A DNA stretch of 64,000 nt. It comes from Desulfurococcaceae archaeon. Lineage in GTDB: Archaea > Thermoproteota > Thermoprotei_A > Sulfolobales > Desulfurococcaceae. Location of the stretch: assembly GCA_038845865.1 (NCBI GenBank), contig JAWBQJ010000003.1:114058-178057 (forward strand). The letters run 5' to 3'. Below are positions 52,771 to 60,996 of this stretch, piece after piece. The notes under the pieces were generated by a model. That model saw nothing but the letters and a program-made list of their open reading frames with translations, was not told the origin of the DNA and did not search any database. Position 1 is the first letter of the stretch. Each line of letters opens with the position of its first letter. The position numbers were made by a program, and so were the translations under genes.

Positions 52771-53703
52771 GTGGAGGGCTTGAGCAAGCGGATCCCATCG
52801 TTGATTAGAACGATCGAGGAGAAGGTCAAGGGCAAGACGAAGGAAATAGAGCTAACAATAGCTACGCTGCTTTCCGAAGGCCACGCGTTGTTAGAGGGTG
52901 TTCCGGGCGTGGCGAAAACGCACATGGCTAAGACCGTGGCGCTGGCCCTAGGACTGGGCTTCAAGAGAGTACAAGCGACGCCCGACATGCTTCCCTCCGA
53001 CATAATAGGCTCGGTGGTTTACGATGCCCGTAGAAACGAGTTCGTGTTTAGAAAAGGCCCAATCTTCACGAACGTCCTCTTCGTAGACGAGATCAACAGG
53101 CTGCCGCCGAAGACGCAGTCAGCACTGCTCGAGGCGATGCAGGAACTGCAAGTAACGGTTGAAGGGGTAACGTATAGCTTACCCAAGCCCTTCCTAGTAA
53201 TCGCGACCATGAACCCCATAGAGATCGAAGGCACGTTTCCGCTCTCAGAAGCCCAGGTGGACAGGTTCCTGGCAAAGATCAGCATAGGCTACCCGCCGGT
53301 AGAAGACACCGTGGCGATACTTGACAACTACTACGAGATAACGGACTTATCCAACGTAAAGCCCGTCCTAAACGCCGAGGACATCTCCAGCCTGGTGGAG
53401 GCCGTTAAAAAGGTATACGTCGAAAGGAACATCCTGAAGTACATAGCCTACATCGTCGAAGCCACGCGGAAACACCCGTGGGTTAAACTCGGTGCGTCCC
53501 CGAGAGGCGCTATAGCTCTTTACAAGCTGTCTAAGTCCATAGCGTTCATGAGGGGCAGGGACTACGTTACGCCAGACGACCTGAAGTACGTCGCCAAGGC
53601 AGCGCTCTCTCACAGGATAATCCTCAAGCCGGAAGCCAAGATCTCGGGCATCGCGCCTGAAAGCGTAATAGACGACGTGTTGGAGAAGGTCGAAGTACCT
53701 TGA
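52771..53703 (+). CDS. MoxR-type AAA+ ATPase
   Basis: 310 residues. Walker A is EGVPGVAKTHMAKTVALALG near 46-64, Walker B is LFVDEINRLPPKTQSALLEA near 108, sensor 1 is IATMNPIEIEGTFPLSEAQV, with the arginine finger DRF just beyond. A helical lid follows (SPRGAIALYKLSKSIAFMRG). MoxR proteins act as chaperone-like remodelers, usually with von Willebrand/DUF58 partners. GTG start. Overlaps the DUF58 gene by 4 bases. Confidence 0.93.
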   Translation: MEGLSKRIPSLIRTIEEKVKGKTKEIELTIATLLSEGHALLEGVPGVAKTHMAKTVALALGLGFKRVQATPDMLPSDIIGSVVYDARRNEFVFRKGPIFTNVLFVDEINRLPPKTQSALLEAMQELQVTVEGVTYSLPKPFLVIATMNPIEIEGTFPLSEAQVDRFLAKISIGYPPVEDTVAILDNYYEITDLSNVKPVLNAEDISSLVEAVKKVYVERNILKYIAYIVEATRKHPWVKLGASPRGAIALYKLSKSIAFMRGRDYVTPDDLKYVAKAALSHRIILKPEAKISGIAPESVIDDVLEKVEVP

Positions 53704-54944
53704 AGATCTCGAGGAGAGGGGTCTTAGCGGCGTCCCTGACCACGGTGATCTTCACCTACGCTCTATCCACCAGGTCCGTGCTAGCGCTCTCAATAGCGGT
53801 TCTACTGATAATGCTACTCTACCTAGACTACGTCACCGCGAGAAAGGCCCTAAGCGTAGCCAGGAAACTAACCGTCGAGAGGGTTATAAGGAGAAGCGTT
53901 GTGAACGAGCAGGAGAGGTTCACCATGCAATTAAGGGTCACCAACAGGCAGGGCGAAGCCATTCCGTGGATTGAAATACTCGACAAGGAACCGGACTTCA
54001 CCAAGGCGATGAGCGTGAACAGGTTCGCGCTCGCGCTACCGAGTAGAGCCGAGGTAGACATGTACTACGACGTCAAGCCGCTGGCTCCAGGGCACCTGTC
54101 CTACGAGGAAGCACTGCTAAGGGTTTCGGGGTTTCAGGGCTTTTTCTACGATGAGTTAACGCTCGAAGTACCGGGGTCCGTGACCGTCTTGCCGTTAACG
54201 ACTGACATGAAGGTTGAGTTCAGGTCGCTGGAGAAGCTCGCGGGAACGCACATTGCAGGCAAGTCGAAAACGGGCCTTTACGAGCTCTCCAACATGAGGG
54301 AGTACGTACCGGGCGACGACACGAGGAAAATACTCTGGAAACACTACGCTAAAACCGGTAAGCTCTACGTCAGGGAAGACTACGGTGAATCGGTGCTGAA
54401 AGCGCTGGTTATCCTGGACGTGGCGCCTTTTGACTGGTTAATTGGGAGCAGGCGTAACAGCCTAGCTCACATTAAGGCTAGGACTTTCGCCTCAATAGTT
54501 AACTACCTAGCTAGAGCTGGTTGCAACATAGACGTAGTCACGTGCGTTGAAGGCTTCACGGTGAGGACGGTGTACGGGGCTGGAGATCCCGTCGAGGTGA
54601 TTAGCAAAACGCACTTCTTCATACCGGTGGGTAGCGGGTGCACCTCGTTCGAAGTCTACGCGAAGTGGTTCGAATACCTCTTCGTAAGCCCTGAGAGGTA
54701 TGACCTGGTCCTCATGCTGACCTCGCCCATTTCACTACTGTACAATAGGCCGGAGGTGCTGAAGAGGATTTTCATTTCGACGGGGGGTAAGCTCACCATA
54801 GTTATCCCGGCATACGACTACGACGAGGTGTTAAAGAGCGGGAAGGAACAGGTGGTCTACGCTACCTACAAGCACGTCAGCGAGGCGGGAATAGGTGGGG
54901 TGATCTTTCTCGAAGAGCCGTTAAAAGTGGTAGAGGGCGAGTAG
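53700..54944 (+). CDS. DUF58 domain protein
   Basis: 414 residues. Two N-terminal membrane helices (VLAASLTTVIFTYALST; VLALSIAVLLIMLLYLDYVT) and a beta-sandwich region precede the DUF58 core YELSNMREYVPGDDTRKILW with KHYAKTGKLYVREDY. A von Willebrand A-like region follows (LKALVILDVAPFDW). DUF58 proteins are the usual partners of MoxR ATPases. TTG start within the moxR stop. Confidence 0.92.
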   Translation: MKISRRGVLAASLTTVIFTYALSTRSVLALSIAVLLIMLLYLDYVTARKALSVARKLTVERVIRRSVVNEQERFTMQLRVTNRQGEAIPWIEILDKEPDFTKAMSVNRFALALPSRAEVDMYYDVKPLAPGHLSYEEALLRVSGFQGFFYDELTLEVPGSVTVLPLTTDMKVEFRSLEKLAGTHIAGKSKTGLYELSNMREYVPGDDTRKILWKHYAKTGKLYVREDYGESVLKALVILDVAPFDWLIGSRRNSLAHIKARTFASIVNYLARAGCNIDVVTCVEGFTVRTVYGAGDPVEVISKTHFFIPVGSGCTSFEVYAKWFEYLFVSPERYDLVLMLTSPISLLYNRPEVLKRIFISTGGKLTIVIPAYDYDEVLKSGKEQVVYATYKHVSEAGIGGVIFLEEPLKVVEGE

Positions 54945-54946
54945 GC

Positions 54947-55612
54947 GTGTTCCTCGGGGTAGTGGCACTGCTAGTGGTGATCTCCTCGGTGGTGGTCGAC
55001 TTGAAGTACTCCAAGGACATCACCCCCACCGTGTCGTTTGTGGTGGTTTTACTGGGTGCCGTAATTTACGACGATCTTCTGGTGATCGGCGGGGCCCTGC
55101 TCTTCGTCGTTCAGAGGTTCTTGGTGCTGTTCGCATCTGTAACGAGAACCTACCGGAATCCAATGATGTTCGTTGACCTGGTTAAGGAGCCCTTACTAGT
55201 GCTCCTACTAGTAATCATGGCGAGCTTCATCTCGATGAAAATGGTCCTCCCAGCAATGGATGAATGGTCGTCCTCGGTAGTGGTCATGGCCATGACGGCG
55301 CTCACCCTGGTTAACATCATCGACGCGAAGGCTGAGAGGATGTCCTTCATCGCGGACTTCATATCGCTGGACATAGATAGCCTGGTTGACAGGTTGGAGC
55401 TGGTGTCGGGCGTGTTGATGCTGATCATGAGCGTGGTCTCGCTCGTGTACTGGGGGGTAATGGGGCTACCCGTACTGCTAGGTTACGCGGTGTCGGTGGT
55501 AATCGCGGACAGGGTCTTCGACAAGACGGGTAGCGTGTTCTTGGAGTCGGTGTCAAAGCTAATACCAGTCTTCATAGTACTTATAATCAGGGCCTACACT
55601 ATACTAGTCTAA
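54947..55612 (+). CDS. Polytopic membrane protein of the MoxR operon
   Basis: 221 residues with about six hydrophobic segments (for example VALLVVISSVVVDL, FVVVLLGAVIYDDLLVIGGA, LVLLLVIMASFISMKMVLP, LMLIMSVVSLVYWGVMGLPV, LIPVFIVLIIRAYTILV). No family recognised. GTG start 2 bases after the DUF58 stop, so it belongs to the operon and may form the membrane base of the MoxR-DUF58 complex; that is inference. Confidence 0.7.
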   Translation: MFLGVVALLVVISSVVVDLKYSKDITPTVSFVVVLLGAVIYDDLLVIGGALLFVVQRFLVLFASVTRTYRNPMMFVDLVKEPLLVLLLVIMASFISMKMVLPAMDEWSSSVVVMAMTALTLVNIIDAKAERMSFIADFISLDIDSLVDRLELVSGVLMLIMSVVSLVYWGVMGLPVLLGYAVSVVIADRVFDKTGSVFLESVSKLIPVFIVLIIRAYTILV

Positions 55613-55628
55613 GCGGGTGTAGAAGTTG

Positions 55629-55817
55629 ATGCGGACTACAGCGCTTTTAATGGTGTCGCTATTTTCATCAATAGCATTCCTAGGCGCGAGCATCTACCTC
55701 TCGGCGCTAGGAGACTACATACCCGCGCTGTTCTCCTTCATTGCCGGGATAATACTACTAAGTTGCTTCCTCTCCCTCTTCAGGGAACTAAGGCTCAGAG
55801 AGCCCTCCAGCGGGTAG
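55629..55817 (+). CDS. Small two-helix membrane protein
   Basis: 62 residues from ATG 55629 (a TTG three bases earlier is in frame). Two membrane helices (TALLMVSLFSSIAFLGASIY; IPALFSFIAGIILLSCFLSL) and a short basic tail. Follows the preceding gene by 16 bases and is probably the last gene of the MoxR-DUF58 operon. No family recognised. Confidence 0.65.
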   Translation: MRTTALLMVSLFSSIAFLGASIYLSALGDYIPALFSFIAGIILLSCFLSLFRELRLREPSSG

Positions 55818-56131
55818 CAGACCACCTAGTGCACCACCAAGATAGAAGTGAACGCAAAGCCCCCACTACAACGCGGCCTCCCGTGATCGGGCCTCCCTAT
55901 AAGGTCCTGCGAGCTCCTCCCGCCCAGCCCCTCAAGGCCGTGTACGCCGTGCTAGGATCTACCGTGGAGCTTAAACCACCGATCTCGAGCTTAACAGCGG
56001 TATAACGGTACCCCTGTGGGTAGTACGCGGTCTTGCCCGCACCTTGGACCCCTCTTCATGCTCCTTACTGCTTTCCGGTGAGTGCGGGTTTTTTTATACG
56101 TGCTTCCACATCACTTTGTATTGAGTAGCTG
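55818..56131. other. Gap with no recognised gene
   Basis: A long proline-rich frame overlaps the end of the previous gene but lacks its own start signal and looks non-coding. A TATA-like TTTTTTTATACG at 56087-56098 near the right end serves the next gene. Nothing else supported. Confidence 0.45.
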
Positions 56132-56518
56132 GTGATCTCCGTGAGGTCGACCTTGAACTTGGCTGGGAAGGCGTCTTCGCTGGTCACGGTAGCCTTACTA
56201 GTTCTATATCCCGCCGCGTTGCTGGGAGAGCTCTACATGGAGTCGTTCGTGGTAAGCGTGTATAGCGATGGTAGCGTCTCGCTAACTGCAAGGGCGAAGC
56301 TCGCACTTACAGGCGATTCCGGGAGCATCCTACGAGGACTAGTCTACGCGGAGTTTAACGGTTTCATAGACGTCAGTGACAAGGTAGTAATGGAGGGGCC
56401 CCTCGAGGCGGAACAGCCGATACCTGTAGCCATGGTGGCCGCGATAGCGGTCACTGCTGTAATCGCACTGGTCACCGTAGTGGTGTACTTAGTGCTCAGA
56501 GCCAGGAAGAAAGCGTAG
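56132..56518 (+). CDS. Small membrane protein with signal and C-terminal anchor
   Basis: 128 residues. A hydrophobic N-terminus (SSLVTVALLVLYPAALLGEL) and a C-terminal helix (IPVAMVAAIAVTAVIALVTV) flank a short beta-rich extracellular part (ESFVVSVYSDGSVSLTARAK). Likely a surface or signal protein. GTG start, with a second GTG three codons on. Function unknown. Stands alone between two gaps. Confidence 0.6.
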   Translation: MISVRSTLNLAGKASSLVTVALLVLYPAALLGELYMESFVVSVYSDGSVSLTARAKLALTGDSGSILRGLVYAEFNGFIDVSDKVVMEGPLEAEQPIPVAMVAAIAVTAVIALVTVVVYLVLRARKKA

Positions 56519-56900
56519 TTTTCATCCCCATTAATAGCCTGCCCAGCGGGCCCTCCCATACTAGGCATGCTTAAAAACATGTCTTTATCCAGCGCTTCGA
56601 GGATATGCGGGTTTTATTTTCTAGCATTGCCTTGAACCCGTTCAGGACCAACCCAGACCAATGCGGGAAAACAGAGATGAGGCGGTGAAATCAACCAGTG
56701 CAAACCAACATAAGAGCTGAACCCCTCGCACCATTACCTCTTATTCCAGCGGGCTACTTATTTTCTTTACCGGTATACGCGTCGCCCTCCTCATTGAAAC
56801 CCCTCCTCTGAGGGCGTGGATCCCGCCGTGCTCAGCCCCGTGAATAGGGGGCTTACAAAGGTTTATTAGCTAGTGGCGTTTAAGGAATACCGGTGTTAGC
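56519..56900. other. Gap with no recognised gene
   Basis: Contains stretches resembling C/D box elements near 56675-56720, but they do not fit the full pattern. A TATA-like CGTTTAAGG near 56878 probably drives the next gene. No coding frame supported. Confidence 0.45.
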
Positions 56901-57248
56901 GTGGAGCCTTCTAGTGGAGTCTATGAGGTGGGTGATGAAGAGAAGCTGTGGGGCTTTATTGCATGGTTGATACCGCTGATAGGGGGGGTTCTCGTACTCG
57001 TACTTAAACCGGGTTACAGGTACGCTAAGCACTGGGCTTACCTCTCAATATCGTTCTTCATACTGATCGTCGCGGTGCAGGTTGCATGCATGGTGTTTGC
57101 ACTCATACCCTTCGTGGGCTGGGCTTTCTCAGTGCTGATAAACCTCGGAATGCTAGTGGTGTGGGTACTCGGAATAGTGAAATCGCTTGGAAAGACGTGG
57201 TGGAAGCCGCCGGTGATTTACGACTTAGCGAGGATGCTGGGCGCGTAA
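56901..57248 (+). CDS. DUF4870-like membrane protein
   Basis: 115 residues. An acidic start (SSGVYEVGDEEKLWGFIAW) leads into three membrane segments (LIPLIGGVLVLVLKPGYRYA; YLSISFFILIVAVQVACMVF; FALIPFVGWAFSVLINLGML) with KHWAYLS in between, the pattern of the DUF4870/Tic20-like small membrane family. Role unknown. GTG start. Converges on the RuBisCO gene. Confidence 0.7.
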   Translation: MEPSSGVYEVGDEEKLWGFIAWLIPLIGGVLVLVLKPGYRYAKHWAYLSISFFILIVAVQVACMVFALIPFVGWAFSVLINLGMLVVWVLGIVKSLGKTWWKPPVIYDLARMLGA

Positions 57249-57296
57249 TAAGGGGCTCACCCAGTGCTGGTAATGGCCCGTGGGCTCCTTTCCCGC

Positions 57297-58640
57297 CTAG
57301 ATCGGCTTCGCGAACCCCCATTTTTCCAGAGCCCTCGCTAGCTCTCTATGAGTTTTCGAGTACTCCTCTAGCGGTACTCCCTTACTCAGCGCTTCAAGCG
57401 CTTGCCTAACCGCTAGTGCACCCGCTCTAGGCCCGTCGGGGTGCCCTATGACGCCTCCACCCACCTGCACCACTATGTCCTTACCCAGCGCCTCGACCAC
57501 AGGCTGGAGTATGCCCGGGTGAAGCCCACCAGAGGATACCGGCATCGCCGGCTTTATGTGGTGCATTGGTTGCTCTAAGTGGAGCGCGTCGTCGGGGTCG
57601 GGGTTGAAGTGCGCTTCTCTTAGTATCCTTGCGCACCTAACCACGTCTAGTTTCTCGCCTTCCAGCTTGCCTACACCGGCAGTCCCCACGTGTAGCTGGT
57701 CCACCCCCACTACCCGGTACAGCTTAGCTAGTACGTGCATTGAAACCCCGTGGTACTTGTTCCTCGTAAAGGCCGCGTGCATAGCCCTGTGAGCGTGTAT
57801 TGCGAGCTCGTGCTCCTCCGCGAGGTCCCTTACGTAGGTCAGGGCGCTCCAACCCGCGATCACCACGTCCACCATCACGTATGGGTTACCATAGTCTGCT
57901 ACGAGTTTAAGCCTCTTCTCCATTTCGCGTACATCTGCAGTTATGTTAGCGAACCAGGCCTTCCTCTCACCCGTCTCCTTCTCGACCCTGTCGATGACCT
58001 TCATAATGGCCCTCGCCCTTGCCTCGAACCGGCAGAAGCTTGGGCTTGTGAGGTTCTCGTCGTCCTTCACGTAGTCCAGTCCCCCGGACAAGAGCTCGTA
58101 AGCCAGCTTCTCCAACTCCTCGGGCGTGTAACCTTCCTTGGGCTTCGGGACCGTGCCCACGATCGGCCTCTCGTACACCTTGAACACCTCCCTCACGCCC
58201 TTAACGCCTTTACTGGGCCCCTTAAAGTGCTCGAGAAACCTCCTCGGCAGGTACAGGTCTTCCAGCCTAACCGCGGCTGCCCTCTTCATGCCGAAGATGT
58301 TCCCGGCAACGCTCGCGAGGAGCCCCGGCATGTTGCCCTCCTCGAAGAGCTCCGCTGGGTAAGCTATTTTCACCGCGTACGAGCCATCCCCCAAGTCCAG
58401 TATCTCGTACACCTTGGAGCTAAGCCGTTTCACCCGCTCCACGTCGTACCAGGAGTAGAGGGTTGTCCAGGTACCCGTACTGCTCTCGGCACCGACCCCG
58501 CTGGCCGCTTCCTCTACGCTAAAACCGGGAGCCGGCATTAACCTGAACACGGCGATTACGTCGTTTTCGGGGTCGGGGACGTACCCGGGGAGGAGGTATT
58601 CCTGGTAAGGTTCAAAGGGGTATTTCCTCGCCACGAACAA
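57297..58640 (-). CDS. rbcL: RuBisCO large subunit, form III
   Basis: 447 residues. Archaeal form III signatures are YERPIVGTVPKPKEGYTPEE with the active-site Lys, YVKDDENLTSPSFCRFEARA with the carbamylated Lys and metal-binding Asp/Glu, HAHRAMHAAFTRN, QLHVGTAGVGKLEG and PVSSGGLHPGIL. In archaea this enzyme carboxylates ribulose 1,5-bisphosphate made from nucleosides by AMP phosphorylase and an isomerase, giving 3-phosphoglycerate; neither partner lies in this window. The TATA box at 58665-58674 makes the ATG at 58640 a near-leaderless start. Confidence 0.96.
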   Translation of the reverse strand: MFVARKYPFEPYQEYLLPGYVPDPENDVIAVFRLMPAPGFSVEEAASGVGAESSTGTWTTLYSWYDVERVKRLSSKVYEILDLGDGSYAVKIAYPAELFEEGNMPGLLASVAGNIFGMKRAAAVRLEDLYLPRRFLEHFKGPSKGVKGVREVFKVYERPIVGTVPKPKEGYTPEELEKLAYELLSGGLDYVKDDENLTSPSFCRFEARARAIMKVIDRVEKETGERKAWFANITADVREMEKRLKLVADYGNPYVMVDVVIAGWSALTYVRDLAEEHELAIHAHRAMHAAFTRNKYHGVSMHVLAKLYRVVGVDQLHVGTAGVGKLEGEKLDVVRCARILREAHFNPDPDDALHLEQPMHHIKPAMPVSSGGLHPGILQPVVEALGKDIVVQVGGGVIGHPDGPRAGALAVRQALEALSKGVPLEEYSKTHRELARALEKWGFAKPI

Positions 58641-58664
58641 GCACCCGCACTTAGTGGGAATATA

Positions 58665-58674
58665 GGATATAACC
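58665..58674 (-). promoter_or_regulatory. TATA box of rbcL
   Basis: GGTTATATCC read on the minus strand, centred about 28 bases before the ATG at 58640, implying a leaderless transcript. The archease gene has its own TATA-like GTTTTAAAGA at 58677-58686 on the other strand. Confidence 0.6.
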
Positions 58675-58719
58675 GTGTTTTAAAGATTTCTACCTAGAGG
58701 CCCTGTTCTCGGTGCTTGC

Positions 58720-59208
58720 GTGGTGACCCCCTTGCGCAGGGTAGAGGAGAGGGTGATTTACAGCCTTCCGGGAGTGTACGACTCGCTAGAACACACGGGG
58801 GACGTTTACCTGAAGGTACGGGGAAGTAATTTACTTGAACTATTCGAAAACAGCGGCATCGCCCTCTTCGACACCATGGTTGATACGAGGCGGGTGAACG
58901 GGGTCTTGGAGAGGGGCGTTGAAGCCGAGGGATTCGACCTCGAAAACCTCCTTTACAGGTGGCTTGAAGAGCTCTTAATACTGTACTACAGCGAGAAGCT
59001 CGTCTGCGGCAGGGTCGTTGCCAGTAGCTTCCAGGTGGAAAGGGTTGACGGCGAGCTATCGTACAGGGTGAGGGGTAAGGCTTACTGCGAGGAGTTCAAC
59101 CCGGAAAAGCACGAAGCCCGTGTAGAGGTGAAGTCGCCTACTTACAGCTTAATGCGCGTACTGAAGAGCGAGGAGGGGTGGGTGGCCTACTTCGTGCTCG
59201 ACATATAG
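58720..59208 (+). CDS. Archease
   Basis: 162 residues. EHTGDVYLKVRGSNLLELFE near residue 25, NLLYRWLEELLILYYSEKLV, and ending VKSPTYSLMRVLKSEEGWVA YFVLDI with the conserved acidic tail. Archease activates the RNA ligase RtcB, which joins tRNA halves after intron removal; three tRNA genes in this window need that step. No rtcB gene lies here. GTG start. Its last 22 bases overlap the convergent archaemetzincin gene. Confidence 0.92.
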   Translation: MVTPLRRVEERVIYSLPGVYDSLEHTGDVYLKVRGSNLLELFENSGIALFDTMVDTRRVNGVLERGVEAEGFDLENLLYRWLEELLILYYSEKLVCGRVVASSFQVERVDGELSYRVRGKAYCEEFNPEKHEARVEVKSPTYSLMRVLKSEEGWVAYFVLDI

Positions 59209-59765
59209 TACCTGAGCATCTTCGCCCTGCAGAGATCGCAGTAATGTCCCGGCTTCTCGTCGACCTCGTACACGCTGTTACTAAACCTCATCACGCAGCT
59301 ACCGGTGCAGTGCTCTAGCCCCAGGAGATGCCCGAGCTCGTGGAGCGTCTCCTTGACCAGCCTCTCGAAGTACAGGGTGTAATCCGCCTTCTCGCCGTAG
59401 AACTCCGGCCTTAGCCTCTTCGTGAAAACAACCGCTACTCCCTGACCCGGCAACGCCTCCCCGAAGACGAAGTTTAACCCGTGCTCGTAACCGTCGAGGT
59501 ACCCCACCCCGATGACAAGGGTGCTTGATGTGGCCTTAACCACCTGGAATACCTCTTTGAGGTGCCTGACTACGCAGTTTGCATGGTACTGGGCACGGTC
59601 CCAGGAAAAGCACTTCATGGGCGGCTTAACAACGTCAGGCCACGCGATCACCTCCACGCCCACTAAACCGGCCTCCTTGAGGGCACCCTCCACCTCGGTA
59701 ACCAGGTTGTCAATGAACTCTAGGACCCCCCGCGTCGTCAACGGAACTACTGCTACCTTGACCAC
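59187..59765 (-). CDS. amzA: Archaemetzincin, zinc metalloprotease-like
   Basis: 192 residues from GTG 59765. The zinc site HELGHLLGLEHC near residue 150, followed by CVMRFSN and CDLC, is the archaemetzincin arrangement, a compact family of metallopeptidases with a second four-Cys zinc site. The longer frame from TTG 59810 adds 15 residues not expected in the family. GTG 59765 gives the usual MVKVAVVPL start and has GGGGGAG just ahead. The substrate is not known. Confidence 0.9.
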   Translation of the reverse strand: MVKVAVVPLTTRGVLEFIDNLVTEVEGALKEAGLVGVEVIAWPDVVKPPMKCFSWDRAQYHANCVVRHLKEVFQVVKATSSTLVIGVGYLDGYEHGLNFVFGEALPGQGVAVVFTKRLRPEFYGEKADYTLYFERLVKETLHELGHLLGLEHCTGSCVMRFSNSVYEVDEKPGHYCDLCRAKMLRYYMSSTK

Positions 59766-59857
59766 CGCTCTCCCCCGCAACGCGCTCTTCCCTTGCCCCG
59801 TACTCGCCAACTGGGTGTTGTTTACCTGGAAGGTGTTTCAGTGCTCCGCGCTGGTAG

Positions 59858-59982
59858 TGCCGCCGCGGGGATTTGAACCCCGGACATCCCGGTCTTCAGC
59901 TTCGCCGGAGTACGCGGTGCGCGTGGAGATGGCTTCTAGCCCGGTACTCCGCGGGCGCTCTCCCGGGCTGAGCTACGGCGGC
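59858..59982 (-). tRNA. tRNA-Phe(GAA) with intron in the anticodon stem
   Basis: Acceptor GCCGCCG/CGGCGGC, D-arm GCTC/GAGC, T-arm CGGGG-TTCAAAT-CCCCG, discriminator A. The anticodon loop CTGAAGA (anticodon GAA at 59895-59897) follows a 51-base intron at 59901-59951 inserted between positions 30 and 31. The spliced stem is CCCGG/CCGGG. The intron folds on itself through CGGAGTAC/GTACTCCG. The usual position is 37/38, so this one is noncanonical. Confidence 0.88.
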
Positions 59983-60070
59983 TCCTTGAGTTACTAGTTT
60001 TTGAAGGGGTTAAATAGCTTGTTCCGCGCCCTTAACGGTTCTTAAATAGCTGGCTAGCTATGATACCTAC

Positions 60071-60796
60071 ATGGCGGGTACTCCGCGGTGTTACGGAATG
60101 CTCGCGGCCGTTCTAGCTGGTGGTTTCGGTAAGAGGCTCCGCCCCTACACGGACGAGGTGCCTAAGCCCATGGTGCTCGTAGCCGGTAAGCCGCTACTAG
60201 AGCTGCAGATCATGTGGCTCAAGAAGCACGGGTTTAACGAAGTAGTGCTGCTGGTAGGGTACAGGAAGGAGAAGATCATAGAGTACTTCGGTAGTGGCAG
60301 TAGGTTCGGGGTTAAAATAACCTACGTTGTCGAGGACGAGCCCCTGGGAACCGGGGGCGCCGTGAAGAACGCGGAGCACATACTGTCCAAGGAGGACTTC
60401 TTCCTACTAATAAACGGCGATATAATAACGAACCTGAACCCCCTACTACTCGTAGAGAAGCTAGTGTCGGGTAGCTACCTCGGGGTCATCGCTACAATAC
60501 CCCTTCCAAGCCCCTACGGGATACTGGAACTGGAAGAGGACCACGTGAAGGGGTTCGTTGAGAAGCCCTTAATAAAGGACTACTGGATTAACGCCGGGGT
60601 ATACGCATTGAAGCCCGAGGCGTTGAAGTACTTTCCGGATAAGGGAGACCTGGAGAAAACGGCCTTCCCGGCGATGGCGAGGGATAACGCGCTGGGAGCG
60701 GTCAGGTTCACAAATGCCTTCTGGAAAGCAGTAGACACGTACAAAGACCTCGAAGAAGCGGCGAAGTACGCCGAGGAAATGCTCAAAGCACTATAA
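60071..60796 (+). CDS. Sugar-phosphate nucleotidyltransferase
   Basis: 241 residues. The N-terminal signature LAGGFGKRLRPYTDEVPKPM and a GKPLLE loop, then LLINGDIITNLNPLLL and the sugar site VEKPLIKDYWINAGVYAL, belong to the NTP transferase family. It would activate a hexose 1-phosphate (glucose or mannose) for glycan synthesis. It lacks the C-terminal left-handed helix of GlmU-type enzymes. Start ATG at 60071; TATA-like TTCTTAAATAGC near 60040 is consistent with a leaderless mRNA. Glycosyltransferases follow 1-2 kb downstream. Confidence 0.88.
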   Translation: MAGTPRCYGMLAAVLAGGFGKRLRPYTDEVPKPMVLVAGKPLLELQIMWLKKHGFNEVVLLVGYRKEKIIEYFGSGSRFGVKITYVVEDEPLGTGGAVKNAEHILSKEDFFLLINGDIITNLNPLLLVEKLVSGSYLGVIATIPLPSPYGILELEEDHVKGFVEKPLIKDYWINAGVYALKPEALKYFPDKGDLEKTAFPAMARDNALGAVRFTNAFWKAVDTYKDLEEAAKYAEEMLKAL

Positions 60797-60798
60797 CC

Positions 60799-60858
60799 CG
60801 TCAGCGTTTCCAGCGCACCTCATCGCGTAGCTCACGAGACCCTCTTCTCATCACTCCA
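60799..60858 (-). ncRNA. Candidate C/D box sRNA
   Basis: Minus strand: GTGATGA (C, 60848-60854), 12 bases, GTGA (D'-like, 60832-60835), GCGATGA (C'-like, 60820-60826), 15 bases, CTGA (D, 60801-60804). A minus-strand TATA, GATTTATAAGC at about 60880-60890, lies at the right distance upstream. The two guide stretches would direct 2'-O-methylation, probably of rRNA. Targets were not checked. Confidence 0.6.
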
Positions 60859-60920
60859 GTAGATTTTTCCCCACAGAAGCTTATAAATCCACTACTCAAT
60901 AACATTAACTAAGTGAAACG

Positions 60921-60996
60921 GCGGCGGTCGTCTAGCCTGGACTAGGACGCCGGCCCTCCAAGCCGGAGATCCCGGGTTCAAATCCCGGCCGCCGCA
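60921..60996 (+). tRNA. tRNA-Gly(TCC), with C at position 33
   Basis: Acceptor GCGGCGG/CCGCCGC, D-stem GTC/GAC, anticodon stem CCGGC/GCCGG, T-arm CCGGG-TTCAAAT-CCCGG, discriminator A. The loop reads CCTCCAA, so the anticodon is TCC and position 33 is C where U is nearly universal. No intron. Confidence 0.92.

Noticed and set aside
55763..56005. 80-residue proline-rich frame after the MoxR operon
   Set aside because: It starts inside the previous gene in another frame, lacks a ribosome-binding site and has a composition typical of non-coding GC-rich sequence.
56675..56720. C/D box-like elements in the gap before the DUF4870-like gene
   Set aside because: C element and internal boxes do not fit the spacing or consensus; only the final CTGA is good.
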